From contig NZ_CAMKGL010000008.1 of NCBI RefSeq assembly GCF_946227985.1, positions 62,001-126,000 of the forward strand: a DNA stretch of 64,000 bases, in the 5' to 3' direction. The position numbers and the translations under genes are program-made. Numbering within the stretch: the stretch's first letter is position 1; the number at the start of each line of letters is the position of its first letter. Shown here in pieces: positions 1 through 12,841 of the stretch. The DNA comes from Serratia quinivorans. Lineage in GTDB: Bacteria > Pseudomonadota > Gammaproteobacteria > Enterobacterales > Enterobacteriaceae. Below the pieces are notes generated by a model. The model saw only the letters and a list, made by a program, of their open reading frames with translations. It searched no databases and was not told the DNA's origin.

Positions 1-1983
1 CGCGCCGCCGTTGAGCACTATCTCGGCCAACAAAACAAGCTGAGCAACAAACTGTTGCCCGGCAGCAATTCATTGCCTTCTGCCAAACTGGCGCTGACGC
101 CGCAAAGCGACAACGTCTATCCGGTCACCCACGCCATTACCCGCTACGGGCTGGCCAGTGATGAACCCAATAAATGGCGCTATTATCTGGACGCCGAAGA
201 GGTGCATCTGCCGCCGTTCTGGGAGCAGTACATCAGCGCCGATAACCATGTGGAAGTGATTAGAACCCAGACGCTGCCACTGGTGATCTCTCTCAACGGG
301 CATTCGCTGAAAGACCATATTCACGATCGGCCGCTGCCGCCGGTGGTGCAGGCGACTCCGAGCCAAAACGCCTCTATCCGCAAGGAAGAGAGCGAGCATG
401 TCGAACTGCTGAGCATCCGCAAGGAAACCCCGGAAGAACACGCACTCAATCGCCCGAACGGTATCAAGGAAGCCGCCATTATCTCGGCGGCCCTGCTGTT
501 GCTGTTCTTCAGTCTGATAAGCCCGGTCGTGGTAATCCCCTGGATGATTGTCGTCGCCGTGTTGACGATCGCCTGGGGCTGCTGGAACCTGTTCCGCCGC
601 CCTGCGACACGCGAGCTAAAAGAAGTGCACTGCTTACGGGGTACCCCCAAGCGCTGGGGGCTGTTTGGCGAATCCAATCAGGGGCAAATCAGCAATATTT
701 CACTCGGCATCATTGACCTGATTTATCCACCACACTGGCAGCCATACATCGCCCAGGATCTGGGTAAAACCACCGACGTGGATATCTATCTTAACCGTCA
801 GGTGCTGCGCCAGGGTCGCTACCTTTCACTGCATGATGAGGTGAAAAACTTCCCGCTGCAGCAATGGGGCAGGAACGCGGTTCTCATGGCCAGCTCACTT
901 TTAGTGCTGCTGCTGTTGCTGACCTATATCCCACTAAGCCTGCCGCTCAAGCTGAGCATGGCCTGGCTGCAAGGCGCACAAAAAATTGAAGTAACCAACG
1001 TACAAGCACTGGAAGGCGCAACGTTACGCATCGGGGATACCCTGAGGGCCCAGGGCACGGGCATGTGCTACGTACCGCCGTTAACCAGTGGCGCGCGCTC
1101 CACCAGCTTTATGCCGTTCGACTGTTCCGGAATTTACTGGAACAACGCGGCACCGCTGCCGCAGCCGGAATCGGAAGTGATCGACAAGGCCTCAGCCCTG
1201 CTGGCGACGGTCAACACCCAATTGCACCCTGACGGCACCGATCAAAAGCTCAACCCACAGTTGGCCAGCGCAATCGAGAAATCCGGCATGATCCTGTTGG
1301 ATGATTTTTCCGATATCGTGCTGAAAACGCAGGATCTGTGCCAAGCGGATAATGACTGCGTCCGGCTGAAGAACGCACTGGTCAATCTGGGCAACGTCAA
1401 AAACTGGGGCACCCTGGTGAAACGTGCCAAATCAGGCTCGCTGCAAGGGGTGAACGTGTTGCTACGCCCGGTGAGCGCCGAATCACTGGAAAGCCTGACC
1501 AAAGTGGCCGCATCCTCCTTCGTCTACAGCGAAACCAGGCAGGCCGCCGCAGCACTCAACAGCCCACCACCGGGAGGTTTCCTGATCACCAGTGATGAAG
1601 GCAAACAGCTGGTGAATCACCCGCAGCCGACAGTGCCGCTAAACGAATACAACGCACTTGACCAATGGAACGAGCTGCAACGGCTTGCCGGTATGCTGTT
1701 GCATACGCCGTTCATGGCGCAGGGCGTGATCACCAATATCAGCGTCGATGCCAACGGTACCCGTCATATTGCACTGCACAGCGAGCCGGATATCATCACC
1801 CTGTGGCGCTATCTCGGCACCAGCCTGCTGCTGCTGACCGTCGCCGTCGTTCTGGGCTACAACAGCTGGAAGCTGGTGCAGCGCCGTCGCATCAATCAGC
1901 ACCGCATCGCCGATATCCAGCGCTACTACGAAAGCTGCTTTAACCCGCAGCTTGCCCCGATGTCATTGCGGCCGATGCCCTGA
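1..1983 (+). CDS. igaA: IgaA-family inner-membrane restrainer of the Rcs phosphorelay (5' end missing)
   Basis: The reading frame is open from the first base, so the N-terminus lies upstream of the window; 660 residues are visible of a family length near 710. IgaA (MucM/UmoB/YrfF) sits in the inner membrane and holds the Rcs envelope-stress phosphorelay in check. Visible membrane segments are a pair near fragment residues 157-198, one near 295-318 and one close to the C-terminus, separated by a cytoplasmic stretch and a large periplasmic domain with several cysteines. This matches the known topology. The neighbours yrfG, hslR and hslO follow in the order known from E. coli. The identity is from family resemblance and synteny. 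Confidence 0.92.
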   Translation, partial: RAAVEHYLGQQNKLSNKLLPGSNSLPSAKLALTPQSDNVYPVTHAITRYGLASDEPNKWRYYLDAEEVHLPPFWEQYISADNHVEVIRTQTLPLVISLNGHSLKDHIHDRPLPPVVQATPSQNASIRKEESEHVELLSIRKETPEEHALNRPNGIKEAAIISAALLLLFFSLISPVVVIPWMIVVAVLTIAWGCWNLFRRPATRELKEVHCLRGTPKRWGLFGESNQGQISNISLGIIDLIYPPHWQPYIAQDLGKTTDVDIYLNRQVLRQGRYLSLHDEVKNFPLQQWGRNAVLMASSLLVLLLLLTYIPLSLPLKLSMAWLQGAQKIEVTNVQALEGATLRIGDTLRAQGTGMCYVPPLTSGARSTSFMPFDCSGIYWNNAAPLPQPESEVIDKASALLATVNTQLHPDGTDQKLNPQLASAIEKSGMILLDDFSDIVLKTQDLCQADNDCVRLKNALVNLGNVKNWGTLVKRAKSGSLQGVNVLLRPVSAESLESLTKVAASSFVYSETRQAAAALNSPPPGGFLITSDEGKQLVNHPQPTVPLNEYNALDQWNELQRLAGMLLHTPFMAQGVITNISVDANGTRHIALHSEPDIITLWRYLGTSLLLLTVAVVLGYNSWKLVQRRRINQHRIADIQRYYESCFNPQLAPMSLRPMP

Positions 1984-2079
1984 GTCACTAGCCGGCCTGC
2001 GCCCTGTCATCAGCTTATGCTACGCTAACGCTATTACCCTTATCCTGCGGACCGCCGACGGTTCGCCTATGGAGTTTTC

Positions 2080-2757
2080 ATGGTTCCCGAGTTTGACTGG
2101 AGCGAGATCGATACCGTGCTGCTGGATATGGACGGTACCCTGCTCGATTTGGAGTTCGACAGCCACTTTTGGCTCAGCCTGGTGCCACAGGCCCTGAGCG
2201 AACAGCGGGCTATTCCCTTCGATGAAGCGCGCAAAATTATTCATCAGGAGTATCTGGCCGTACAGCACACCATGAACTGGTACTGCTTCGATTACTGGAG
2301 CGAACGGCTGGATATGGATATTTACCGGATGACCAGCGAGGTAGGCAACCGTGCTCGGCTGCGCGAAGATACCGAGCCGTTTTTACAGGCATTACGTGCG
2401 GCAGGCCACCAGACTATTTTGTTGACCAACGCCCACCCGCACAGCCTGGCGGTAAAAATTGAGCATACCGGTTTGGACAGGCACCTTGATTTATTACTTT
2501 CCACCCACACATTTGGTTATCCGAAAGAAGATCAGCGTTTGTGGCAGGCAGTGCAGCAACACACCGGTTTTGATCCGCAGCGTACGCTGTTTGTCGACGA
2601 CGGAGAACCGATTCTGGATGCCGCCCGTACCTTCGGTATTCGCTACTGTCTGGGCGTGCAAAACCCGGATTCCAGCATGGCGGAGAAAACCTTCCAGCAT
2701 TACCCATCGATGCGCGATTACCGCCTGTTGATACCGGCGTTGGCCAGGGGGAATTGA
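2080..2757 (+). CDS. yrfG: HAD-superfamily GMP/IMP nucleotidase YrfG
   Basis: A 225-residue HAD-like hydrolase. Motif I is DMDGT (catalytic Asp16 and Asp18), motif II is the LLTNA segment, a YPKED segment carries the motif III lysine, and motif IV is the DD of LFVDDGEP. The E. coli homologue dephosphorylates purine mononucleotides such as GMP and IMP in the cytoplasm. The stop codon TGA shares its last base with the start of hslR, so translational coupling is likely. The position directly after igaA is the usual enterobacterial arrangement. Confidence 0.92.
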   Translation: MVPEFDWSEIDTVLLDMDGTLLDLEFDSHFWLSLVPQALSEQRAIPFDEARKIIHQEYLAVQHTMNWYCFDYWSERLDMDIYRMTSEVGNRARLREDTEPFLQALRAAGHQTILLTNAHPHSLAVKIEHTGLDRHLDLLLSTHTFGYPKEDQRLWQAVQQHTGFDPQRTLFVDDGEPILDAARTFGIRYCLGVQNPDSSMAEKTFQHYPSMRDYRLLIPALARGN

Positions 2758-3164
2758 TGAAAGGAAAAACAACAGGCGACGAGGCCGTCCGGCTGGACAA
2801 GTGGCTATGGGCGGCACGTTTCTATAAGACCCGCGCACTGGCACGGGAGATGATCGACGGCGGCAAGGTGCACTACAACGGACAGCGCGGCAAGCCGAGC
2901 AAGATTGTCGAGCTTAACGCCGAGATCAAACTGCGTCAGGGAAACGAAGAACGCACGGTGATCGTGCTGGCTTTGACCAGCCAACGGCGCGGCGCCGATG
3001 AGGCGCAGCAAATGTATCAGGAAACCGAGGCCAGCATCGTCAACCGAGAGAAAGTAGCGCTCGCTCGCAAAATGAATGCGCTGACCATGCCGCATCCGGA
3101 CCGCCGTCCGGACAAGAAAGAGCGGCGCGACCTGATTAAATTTAAATTTGGTGAGCAGGAATAA
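2757..3164 (+). CDS. hslR: Heat shock protein 15, ribosome-associated Hsp15
   Basis: A 135-residue small basic protein with an N-terminal S4 RNA-binding domain (starting VRLDKWLWAARF) and a lysine/arginine-rich C-terminal tail. Hsp15 binds free 50S subunits carrying a nascent chain and recycles them after heat stress. An in-frame TTG lies one codon upstream, but the ATG at 2757 overlaps the yrfG stop by one base and gives the usual family length. It is followed by hslO 25 bp downstream, as in E. coli, where both belong to the heat-shock regulon. Confidence 0.93.
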   Translation: MKGKTTGDEAVRLDKWLWAARFYKTRALAREMIDGGKVHYNGQRGKPSKIVELNAEIKLRQGNEERTVIVLALTSQRRGADEAQQMYQETEASIVNREKVALARKMNALTMPHPDRRPDKKERRDLIKFKFGEQE

Positions 3165-3189
3165 CCCCTCACCGCAATGAGAGAAAACT

Positions 3190-4068
3190 ATGTCTAACCA
3201 TGACCAATTGCACCGTTACCTGTTTGAAAACTACGCGGTGCGCGGTGAGCTGGTTACCGTCAGCGAAACCTATCAGCAGGTTCTGAACAACCACGACTAT
3301 CCGGCACCGGTAAAGAAACTGCTGGGTGAACTGCTGGTTGCCACCAGCCTGCTGACCGCAACGTTGAAGTTCGACGGCGACATCACCGTACAGTTACAAG
3401 GCGACGGCCCGCTGAAGCTGGCGGTGATTAACGGTAACAACCGCCAGGAAATGCGTGGCGTAGCGCGCGTACAGAGCGAAATTGCTGATGACAGCACGCT
3501 GCATCAGATGCTCGGCAATGGCGTCATGGTGATCACCATCGCCCCGTCCGAAGGCGAACGCTATCAGGGCGTGGTCGCACTGGAAGGTGAAACGCTGGCC
3601 GAGTGCCTCGAGGCTTACTTCCGTCAGTCAGAGCAGTTACCGACCCGCCTGTTCATCCGTACCGGTGAGTCTGAAGGCCAACCGGCCGCGGGCGGCATGC
3701 TGCTGCAGGTCCTGCCGGCGCAGGATGGTAATGCCGATGACTTCGATCACCTGGTGCAACTGACCAACACGGTGAAAAGCGAAGAGCTGTTCGGCCTGCC
3801 GGCCAACGAAGTGCTGTATCGCCTGTACCATCAGGAAGAAGTCACCCTGTATGAACCGCAGGACGTTGTCTTCCGTTGCACCTGTTCACGCCAGCGTTGC
3901 GCCGATGCGCTGATCACGCTGCCGGCGGAAGAAGTGGCTCAAATGCTGGAGCAAGATGGCAACATTGATATGCACTGCGATTATTGCGGTAATCACTATG
4001 TCTTTGACGCTATGGACGTCGCCGCTTTATACACCGGTAACACCGACGAAAGCGAGCAGTTGCACTAA
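3190..4068 (+). CDS. hslO: Redox-regulated chaperone Hsp33
   Basis: A 292-residue protein matching Hsp33 over its full length. The C-terminal redox switch is intact: a CTC motif at Cys230/Cys232 and a CDYC motif at Cys263/Cys266 form the zinc site. Oxidation and zinc loss unfold this site and activate the holdase under oxidative plus heat stress. An extra cysteine at 237 lies nearby. The start ATG has a purine-rich stretch a few bases upstream. It lies directly behind hslR and probably shares its transcript. Confidence 0.95.
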   Translation: MSNHDQLHRYLFENYAVRGELVTVSETYQQVLNNHDYPAPVKKLLGELLVATSLLTATLKFDGDITVQLQGDGPLKLAVINGNNRQEMRGVARVQSEIADDSTLHQMLGNGVMVITIAPSEGERYQGVVALEGETLAECLEAYFRQSEQLPTRLFIRTGESEGQPAAGGMLLQVLPAQDGNADDFDHLVQLTNTVKSEELFGLPANEVLYRLYHQEEVTLYEPQDVVFRCTCSRQRCADALITLPAEEVAQMLEQDGNIDMHCDYCGNHYVFDAMDVAALYTGNTDESEQLH

Positions 4069-4264
4069 GTAGCACCTTTTATCGGCGGGCGCTCCCAGCG
4101 CCTGCCTGCTTACTTCGTTTGCACGTTTGCTTTTTTCCGTGTGCTATCTCTCATAACGTAACGAAAAACCGACTAAAACGTTAAATATTTGATACCTATC
4201 GCGGTTACTCGCTGCTGAATCCCTACAATTGGCGCCAGAAATTCTGTGACCAAGGAGTAGTGAC

Positions 4265-5884
4265 ATGCGTGTTAAAGGTATAACCCCTCAGGATCTGGCC
4301 GCTTATGGGATTCATAACGTCGGCGAAATCGTTCACAACCCGAGTTATGACTTGCTGTTCAAGGAAGAAACAGACCCATCTCTGGAAGGTTTTGAGCGTG
4401 GGGTCGTAACCAAGCTGGGTGCCGTATCCGTCGACACCGGTATTTTTACCGGCCGTTCCCCGAAAGATAAGTACATCGTCCGTGACGACATCACCCGCGA
4501 CACCGTCTGGTGGGCCGATCAGGGTAAAGGTAAAAACGACAACAAACCCCTTAGCCCGGAAACCTGGGCAGACCTGAAACAGCTGGTCACCACACAACTC
4601 TCCGGCAAACGTCTGTTTGTGATGGATACCTTCTGCGGCGCCAACGCCGACTCCCGTCTGAAAGTCCGCTTTATTACCGAGGTAGCCTGGCAGGCGCACT
4701 TCGTTAAAAACATGTTCATCCGCCCGACTGATGAAGAGCTACAGGATTTCGAGCCAGACTTCGTGGTGATGAACGGCGCCAAATGCACTAACCCGAACTG
4801 GCAGCAACAGGGCCTGAACTCGGAAAACTTTGTCGCCTTCAACCTGACTGAGCGCATGCAACTGATTGGCGGCACCTGGTACGGCGGCGAAATGAAAAAG
4901 GGTATGTTCTCCATCATGAACTACCTGTTGCCGCTGAAAGGCATCGCCTCAATGCACTGCTCGGCCAACGTAGGCGAGAAAGGCGACGTGGCGGTATTCT
5001 TCGGCCTGTCCGGCACCGGCAAAACCACCCTGTCCACCGATCCGAAACGCCAGCTGATTGGCGATGACGAGCACGGCTGGGATGACGACGGTGTGTTTAA
5101 CTTCGAAGGCGGTTGCTACGCCAAAACCATCAAGCTGTCTGAAGAAGCAGAGCCGGATATTTATCACGCCATCAAACGCGATGCACTGCTGGAAAACGTC
5201 GTCGTTCTGGCTGACGGCACCATAGATTTCAATGATGGTTCAAAAACCGAGAACACCCGCGTTTCCTACCCGATCTATCACATCCAGAATATCGTGAAGC
5301 CGGTTTCCAAAGCGGGTCACGCCACCAAGGTGATCTTCCTGACCGCAGACGCCTTCGGCGTACTGCCGCCGGTATCTCGCCTGACCGCTAACCAGACCCA
5401 GTACCACTTCCTGTCTGGCTTTACCGCCAAACTGGCCGGTACCGAACGCGGCGTGACCGAGCCGACCCCAACCTTCTCCGCCTGCTTCGGCGCAGCCTTC
5501 CTGTCGCTGCACCCAACGCAGTACGCTGAAGTGCTGGTGAAACGCATGCAGGCTGCCGGCGCGCAGGCCTATCTGGTGAACACCGGCTGGAACGGCACCG
5601 GCAAACGTATCTCGATCAAGGATACCCGCGGCATTATCGACGCGATCCTCAGCGGTGAAATCGATAAGGCAGAAACCATTACTCTGCCTATCTTCGACCT
5701 GGCGATGCCAACCTCACTGCCGGGCGTTAACCCGGATATCCTGGATCCACGCGCCACTTACGCCAGCCTTGAGCAATGGCAAGAGAAGGCACAGGATCTG
5801 GCCGAGCGTTTTGTCACCAACTTTGACAAATACACCGATACCCCGGCAGGTGCCGCATTGGTCAGCGCCGGTCCAAAACTGTAA
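4265..5884 (+). CDS. pckA: Phosphoenolpyruvate carboxykinase (ATP)
   Basis: A 539-residue ATP-dependent PEP carboxykinase, close to the 540 residues of the E. coli enzyme. It converts oxaloacetate and ATP to PEP, CO2 and ADP, the first committed step of gluconeogenesis, in the cytosol. The kinase loop [11 protein letters not shown] near residue 250 and the metal-binding GDDEHGWDD stretch just after it are intact. AAGGAG precedes the ATG. A 190-bp AT-rich gap upstream should hold the promoter, and a strong terminator follows at 5909. In E. coli envZ-ompR comes next; here a toxin-antitoxin pair intervenes. Confidence 0.97.
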   Translation: MRVKGITPQDLAAYGIHNVGEIVHNPSYDLLFKEETDPSLEGFERGVVTKLGAVSVDTGIFTGRSPKDKYIVRDDITRDTVWWADQGKGKNDNKPLSPETWADLKQLVTTQLSGKRLFVMDTFCGANADSRLKVRFITEVAWQAHFVKNMFIRPTDEELQDFEPDFVVMNGAKCTNPNWQQQGLNSENFVAFNLTERMQLIGGTWYGGEMKKGMFSIMNYLLPLKGIASMHCSANVGEKGDVAVFFGLSGTGKTTLSTDPKRQLIGDDEHGWDDDGVFNFEGGCYAKTIKLSEEAEPDIYHAIKRDALLENVVVLADGTIDFNDGSKTENTRVSYPIYHIQNIVKPVSKAGHATKVIFLTADAFGVLPPVSRLTANQTQYHFLSGFTAKLAGTERGVTEPTPTFSACFGAAFLSLHPTQYAEVLVKRMQAAGAQAYLVNTGWNGTGKRISIKDTRGIIDAILSGEIDKAETITLPIFDLAMPTSLPGVNPDILDPRATYASLEQWQEKAQDLAERFVTNFDKYTDTPAGAALVSAGPKL

Positions 5885-5908
5885 TACCTTCTTTTTACAG
5901 CTTCAGCT

Positions 5909-5935
5909 AAGGCGTGGATCCCACGCCTTTTTTTA
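5909..5935 (+). terminator. Rho-independent terminator of pckA
   Basis: Perfect 9-bp stem AAGGCGTGG (5909-5917) and CCACGCCTT (5921-5929) with a 3-base loop, running into a T-rich tract. It lies 24 bp after the pckA stop and isolates pckA from the toxin-antitoxin pair. Confidence 0.93.
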
Positions 5936-6009
5936 TTTTTATCGGTTGTTATTTAATCAACGCAAAGGGATAATAAGCACTGCAATCATTGATAGCAAAG
6001 GAGATTTCA

Positions 6010-6273
6010 ATGGCTACCATAACCGTCAGGAATCTGGACGACGAAGTAAAAGAGTTGCTGCGCGTTTCTGCAGCGAAAAATGGCCATTCCATGGAGGAGG
6101 AAGCTCGTATGATTTTGAAACAGGCATTAGTGAAAAAACACCCGCGCTATGGGTTGGGCACCTGGATGCATCAGCATTTTGCCGAGTTGGGTGGCGTTGA
6201 ACTGGAGATCCCGCCGCGTGATAAAACACCCGCGCGCATTGTCACCTTTGACGACGACGATGACCAGGTATGA
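6010..6273 (+). CDS. FitA/VapB-type ribbon-helix-helix antitoxin
   Basis: An 87-residue protein whose N-terminal half (starting MATITVRNLDDEVKELLR) is a ribbon-helix-helix DNA-binding domain of the FitA/plasmid-stability antitoxin type. The C-terminal part ends in an acidic run of aspartates that would wrap the toxin. An upstream in-frame start at 5989 exists, but AAAGGAGA at 5997-6004 points to the ATG at 6010, which also gives the typical family start. The stop overlaps the next gene's ATG by 4 bp, the usual antitoxin-toxin coupling. By family knowledge the complex should repress its own promoter. This pair has no counterpart at this locus in E. coli. Confidence 0.88.
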   Translation: MATITVRNLDDEVKELLRVSAAKNGHSMEEEARMILKQALVKKHPRYGLGTWMHQHFAELGGVELEIPPRDKTPARIVTFDDDDDQV

Positions 6274-6743
6274 TTATTCTCGATACCAATGTGATTTCGG
6301 AAACGTTGCGCCCCAATCCGCACTACAACGTCCTCACATGGCTGAATGAAAAAGACAACGATGAGCTTTATCTGAGTGCGGTAGTTCTCGCCGAGCTGTT
6401 CAGCGGGGTGGCCTGTATGCCTGATGGAAAGCGAAAACGCGAATTCAGGTTTAAGTTGGCAGAGGCGGTGCAGATAAGATTTGATGAGCAAATTCTGCCC
6501 TTTGATACGCTCTGCGCAATGCAATACGCGGAACTTATGGGGAAGAATCAGCGTCAGGGTCGGCTGATGAGCATGGCAGACACCCAGATCGCCGCCACCT
6601 GCCTGCATTACGGTGCCGCCCTGGCCACGCGTAATACCCAAGACTTTATCCATTGCGGAATTGAATTAATCGACCCCTGGCAAGCCGGCACCGGTCGGCG
6701 TCTGCATGAAGAAGCGGCGGAATATTACGTCATGAGCAGAAAA

Positions 6744-6749
<6 letters not shown>
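6270..6749 (+). CDS. PIN-domain ribonuclease toxin, FitB/VapC family
   Basis: A 159-residue PIN-domain protein. The acidic active-site residues expected for VapC/FitB enzymes are visible: Asp5 in LDTN, Glu42 in VVLAEL, Asp104 in MSMADTQIA, and Asp125 after the ATRN segment. All appear intact, so an active Mg2+-dependent RNase is plausible; VapC enzymes commonly cut tRNA or rRNA, but the target here cannot be read from sequence. Its ATG overlaps the antitoxin stop. The gene ends 16 bp from the stop of the convergent envZ, with a shared hairpin between. Confidence 0.88.
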
Positions 6750-8861
<2,112 letters not shown>

Positions 8862-9384
8862 TGTATTACTCCCAAAGGCTGTATTGCCTGACGTGAATAT
8901 TGTTAAAAAACCATGCCAATTCGGACAGCGATTATTGGTATATATTCTAGACTAAATTGTTACAAAGCTTATTCTTTTACCGAGTTATCAATATCTTTCA
9001 TTCAACAAGTCAATTAATCCACTCAATATTGCCTCGTTTCGCCGGGAAAAGAGGCCACAACCGCTCGGCAACATTACGCCACATTCACTATGCCGCTGGT
9101 GATTAACGCTCAAATTAACAGCGTATTTATGATCGGGTTTACCCTATATCAGCGACCACCCAAAACAGTCTAAGCCGGTAGTGACAATGCGCCTAATGTC
9201 ATTCATCGGCAGTCTTGGGAAAGTACCGAGGATAATATGCACCTTACCCGCAGGTTACAGCAACTGCACTTCGGCATGATGCTCAGTGGCAAGCAATGAG
9301 ATGCCTATTTTCGATGCCGCTGGCTTCATATCTGTCGTACACTTTGCGCTACAGATTCCACTATTGCCACGGTCACAAGGTTGC
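8862..9384. promoter_or_regulatory. Divergent intergenic region between ompR and greB
   Basis: About 520 bp between the divergent ompR and greB genes with no large gene. The ompR-proximal part is AT-rich (TATATTCTAGACTAAATTG around 8940) and should hold the ompR promoter. The greB-proximal part contains a 20-codon open frame with a good ribosome site (separate entry). No repeat or strong terminator was seen. Confidence 0.5.
9237..9299 (+). CDS. Possible 20-residue leader peptide upstream of greB
   Basis: A short frame that would read MHLTRRLQQLHFGMMLSGKQ. It starts with ATG preceded by GAGG at about 6 bp spacing and stops 85 bp before greB. The only evidence is the well-placed ribosome site and its position; composition is basic with no membrane segment. 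It may be a chance frame. Confidence 0.2.
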   Translation: MHLTRRLQQLHFGMMLSGKQ

Positions 9385-9858
9385 ATGAGAACACCGCTTA
9401 TCACCCGTGAAGGGTACGAAAAACTGAAACAAGAGTTGGACTACCTCTGGCGTGAAGATCGGCCAGAGGTCACCAAAAAAGTGACCTGGGCGGCCAGCCT
9501 CGGTGACAGAAGCGAAAATGCCGACTATCAGTACAACAAAAAACGGCTGCGGGAAATCGATCGCCGGGTACGTTACCTGACCAAATGCCTCGAACAGTTG
9601 AAGGTCGTCGATCACTCGCCGCAGCAGGAAGGTAAAGTCTTCTTCGGCGCCTGGGTGGTGGTGGAAAACGAAGATGGCGAGATCAAACGCTTTCGCATCG
9701 TCGGCTATGACGAGATTTTTGGCCGCCGGGACTATATCTCCATCGACTCACCGATGGCCCGCGCCCTGCTGAAAAAAGAAGTGGGTGATGCCGCCACCGT
9801 CAACACCCCGGCAGGCGATGCGCTGTGGTATGTGAATGAGATCGAGTACGTTAAATAA
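9385..9858 (+). CDS. greB: Transcript cleavage factor GreB
   Basis: A 157-residue Gre factor. The N-terminal coiled coil (starting TPLITREGYEKLKQEL) carries the acidic tip in GDRSENADYQYNKK that enters the RNA polymerase secondary channel. The C-terminal FKBP-like domain ends in NTPAGDALWYVNEIEYVK. GreB rescues backtracked polymerase by stimulating RNA cleavage. An in-frame start 99 bp upstream would add residues absent from the family; the ATG at 9385 gives the standard N-terminus. The divergent ompR and downstream tex neighbours match E. coli. Confidence 0.96.
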   Translation: MRTPLITREGYEKLKQELDYLWREDRPEVTKKVTWAASLGDRSENADYQYNKKRLREIDRRVRYLTKCLEQLKVVDHSPQQEGKVFFGAWVVVENEDGEIKRFRIVGYDEIFGRRDYISIDSPMARALLKKEVGDAATVNTPAGDALWYVNEIEYVK

Positions 9859-10015
9859 GATTTCAGTTTTTTCCGAGCGGTCGCCCGCCGCCGCGGTACA
9901 GGCCGCTTTGCGCGTCATTGCTGCCGAGAGGCGGCCCGCTTCACTGGCATTTTCCGCGCGCAATCCGTATAACTGTCCCCCTGTTTACTAACCATTCTCA
10001 ACAGATACCAGACCT

Positions 10016-12349
10016 ATGAATGACCCACTGAGCCGCATTATTGCAACAGAACTGCAGGCCCGGCCGGAGCAAGTTGACTCCGCCATCCGTCTGCTGGATG
10101 AAGGTAATACCGTGCCCTTTATTGCACGCTATCGTAAGGAAGTCACCGGGGGTTTGGACGATACCCAACTGCGCCAGCTGGAAACCCGCCTGGGTTATCT
10201 GCGTGAACTGGAAGACCGCCGTCAGACCATCCTTAAATCGATCGACGAGCAGGGCAAACTGACCGAACAGCTGGCGGGGGCGATCACCGCCACGCAAAGC
10301 AAAACCGAACTCGAAGACCTCTACCTGCCGTACAAACCCAAGCGCCGCACCCGTGGACAGATCGCGATTGAAGCCGGTCTGGAGCCCCTGGCAGACACCC
10401 TGTGGCAGGATCCTCAGCAACAACCTGAACAGCTGGCCGAAGGCTACGTTAACGCTGACAAGGGCGTGGCAGACGTTAAGGCCGCTCTCGACGGCGCGCG
10501 TTACATCCTGATGGAGCGCTTCGCCGAAGACGCCGCGCTGCTGGCCAAGGTTCGTAATTACCTGTGGAAGCACGCGCATCTGGTATCCAAAGTGGTGGAA
10601 GGCAAAGAAGAAGCCGGCGCGAAATTCCGTGACTACTTCGATCACCATGAGCCTATTGCCCAGGTGCCTTCACACCGAGCTCTGGCCATGTTCCGTGGCC
10701 GCAACGAAGGCGTGCTGCAACTGGCGCTGAACGCCGACCCGCAGTGTGAAGAAGCTCCGCGCGAAAGCCAGGCGGAACAGATCATCATCAGCCATCTCGA
10801 TCTGCGCCTGAATAACGCTCCGGCAGATGCCTGGCGTAAAGCGGTGGTCAACTGGACCTGGCGTATCAAGGTGCTGCTGCACCTGGAAACCGAACTGATG
10901 AGTACCCTGCGCGAACGTGCGGAAGACGAAGCAATCAACGTCTTCGCCCGTAACATGCACGACCTGCTGATGGCCGCGCCGGCCGGCATGCGTGCAACCA
11001 TGGGGCTGGATCCGGGCTTGCGTACCGGGGTCAAAGTGGCGGTGGTGGATGCCACCGGCAAGCTGGTCGCCACCGACACCGTCTATCCGCACACCGGCCA
11101 GGCCGCCAAAGCCGCGGCCATCGTCGCGGCACTGTGCATCAAACATAAAGTGGAACTGGTCGCCATCGGCAACGGTACCGCGTCGCGTGAGACCGAACGT
11201 TTTTACCTCGATTTGCAACAGCAATTCGGTGAAGTCAAAGCGCAAAAAGTGATCGTCAGCGAAGCCGGTGCCTCGGTATATTCCGCCTCAGAACTGGCGG
11301 CGCTGGAGTTCCCTAACCTCGATGTCTCGCTGCGTGGTGCCGTCTCCATCGCCCGCCGCCTGCAGGACCCGCTGGCCGAACTGGTAAAAATCGATCCGAA
11401 ATCCATCGGTGTTGGTCAGTACCAGCACGATGTCAGCCAAAGCCAACTGGCGAAAAAGCTGGATTCGGTGGTTGAAGACTGCGTAAACGCCGTTGGGGTC
11501 GATCTGAACACCGCCTCGGTGCCGCTGCTGACCCGCGTGGCTGGCCTGACGCGCATGATGGCACAGAACATCGTTACCTGGCGCGATGAGAACGGTCGTT
11601 TCAGCAACCGCGAGCAGCTGTTGAAAGTCAGCCGCCTGGGGCCAAAAGCCTTTGAGCAATGCGCCGGCTTCCTGCGTATCAACCACGGCGATAACCCGCT
11701 GGACGCCTCGACCGTTCACCCGGAAACCTACCCGGTGGTCGAACGTATTCTGGCCGCCACCCGCCAGGCATTGCAGGATCTGATGGGTAACCCGGCAGCC
11801 GTGCGCAGCCTGAAGGCCGGCGATTTCACCGACGACAAATTCGGCGTGCCAACGGTGACCGACATCCTGAAAGAGCTGGAAAAACCGGGCCGCGATCCGC
11901 GTCCGGAATTCAAAACCGCTACCTTTGCCGAAGGCGTTGAAACCCTGAACGACCTGCAGCCGGGGATGATCCTGGAAGGTTCGGTGACCAACGTCACCAA
12001 CTTCGGGGCCTTTGTCGATATCGGCGTGCATCAGGACGGCCTGGTGCATATCTCCTCGTTGGCGGACAAGTTTGTCGAAGATCCGCACACCGTGGTGAAA
12101 GCCGGCGACATCGTCAAAGTGAAGGTGATGGAAGTTGACCTGCAGCGCAAACGCATCGCGCTGAGCATGCGTCTGGACGAGCAACCGGGGGAAGGTTCAC
12201 CACGCCGCGGCGGTAACGCCGCCCCGGCAAGGGACAACGCCAACCGGGCACCGGCCAATAAGGCCAAACCGCGCGGCGGCAACAACACCTCGGCGGGTAA
12301 CAGCGCCATGGGTGATGCGCTGGCAGCGGCATTCGGCAAAAAATCTTAA
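10016..12349 (+). CDS. tex: Tex RNA-binding transcription accessory protein (YhgF)
   Basis: A 777-residue Tex protein, close to the 773 of the E. coli homologue. Order of parts: N-terminal helical domain, YqgF-like RNase-H fold in the middle ([16 protein letters not shown]), helix-hairpin-helix segment ([11 protein letters not shown] onwards), and a C-terminal S1 RNA-binding domain ([20 protein letters not shown] onwards), followed by a disordered basic tail rich in Arg, Gly, Asn and Pro. Tex is a conserved nucleic-acid-binding protein linked to transcription and stress tolerance; its exact role is not settled. A terminator hairpin follows. Confidence 0.95.
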   Translation: MNDPLSRIIATELQARPEQVDSAIRLLDEGNTVPFIARYRKEVTGGLDDTQLRQLETRLGYLRELEDRRQTILKSIDEQGKLTEQLAGAITATQSKTELEDLYLPYKPKRRTRGQIAIEAGLEPLADTLWQDPQQQPEQLAEGYVNADKGVADVKAALDGARYILMERFAEDAALLAKVRNYLWKHAHLVSKVVEGKEEAGAKFRDYFDHHEPIAQVPSHRALAMFRGRNEGVLQLALNADPQCEEAPRESQAEQIIISHLDLRLNNAPADAWRKAVVNWTWRIKVLLHLETELMSTLRERAEDEAINVFARNMHDLLMAAPAGMRATMGLDPGLRTGVKVAVVDATGKLVATDTVYPHTGQAAKAAAIVAALCIKHKVELVAIGNGTASRETERFYLDLQQQFGEVKAQKVIVSEAGASVYSASELAALEFPNLDVSLRGAVSIARRLQDPLAELVKIDPKSIGVGQYQHDVSQSQLAKKLDSVVEDCVNAVGVDLNTASVPLLTRVAGLTRMMAQNIVTWRDENGRFSNREQLLKVSRLGPKAFEQCAGFLRINHGDNPLDASTVHPETYPVVERILAATRQALQDLMGNPAAVRSLKAGDFTDDKFGVPTVTDILKELEKPGRDPRPEFKTATFAEGVETLNDLQPGMILEGSVTNVTNFGAFVDIGVHQDGLVHISSLADKFVEDPHTVVKAGDIVKVKVMEVDLQRKRIALSMRLDEQPGEGSPRRGGNAAPARDNANRAPANKAKPRGGNNTSAGNSAMGDALAAAFGKKS

Positions 12350-12376
12350 TCAGGCCTAACCAGGCCTATGGGATGC

Positions 12377-12400
12377 AGGGCGGGGTTTACTCCGCCCTTT
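12377..12400 (+). terminator. Terminator-like hairpin after tex
   Basis: AGGGCGG (12377-12383) pairs with CCGCCCT (12392-12398) followed by TT. It lies 28 bp after the tex stop. The T-run is short. Confidence 0.6.
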
Positions 12401-12841
12401 CCTGCCGAACTATCCTCGCAATTTTTTGACCCGCCTCAATAAACCTGCATATTTCTCCAATCTTGCCAACAGCCATAATGACCCGATGTTTCAGGCCTGA
12501 AAATAGCGCTGCATAGCCATCGATTAACACCGTTATTAACATCATGTTCTCATTTTGGTATTTCTCAGAGAAACACAAATAGTTACCGCTCGTATTTAGC
12601 CGATGAAATGTTGCCAAATAAATACCCATAGTAACGCTGCCGGATCATGGCTATTGAATGTGTCGCTAATTTTTTCAATCTGGAAAAAATTACTACAATC
12701 ACGTAACTGATTTAACCCACCCTTCTCATTTGCACCTGGCCAGGCCGGGTGATAAAAGTAGCCTCGTCAGGCAATCTCGAGCGTTAAATGTGATCGCCAC
12801 AACCTTTGGTTACCAATACCCCTATTTTTTGTATTGAATGC
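12401..12841. other. Non-coding stretch between tex and feoA
   Basis: AT-rich intergenic DNA ahead of the feo promoter. An 80-codon minus-strand frame (12387-12629) lies here, but it overlaps the tex terminator, has no recognisable domain and no clear ribosome site, so it is not called. No repeat was seen. An FNR half-site search by eye gave nothing convincing. Confidence 0.4.

Noticed and set aside
9286-9384. N-terminal extension of greB by 33 codons
   Set aside because: Gre factors start at the coiled coil; the extension has no family match and the internal ATG at 9385 gives the standard length.
11288-12184. 298-codon frame antisense to tex
   Set aside because: Shadow of the strongly conserved tex reading frame, no ribosome site and no domain.
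12387-12629. 80-codon minus-strand frame between tex and feoA
   Set aside because: No recognisable domain, no clear ribosome site, and it overlaps the tex terminator hairpin; kept only as intergenic DNA.
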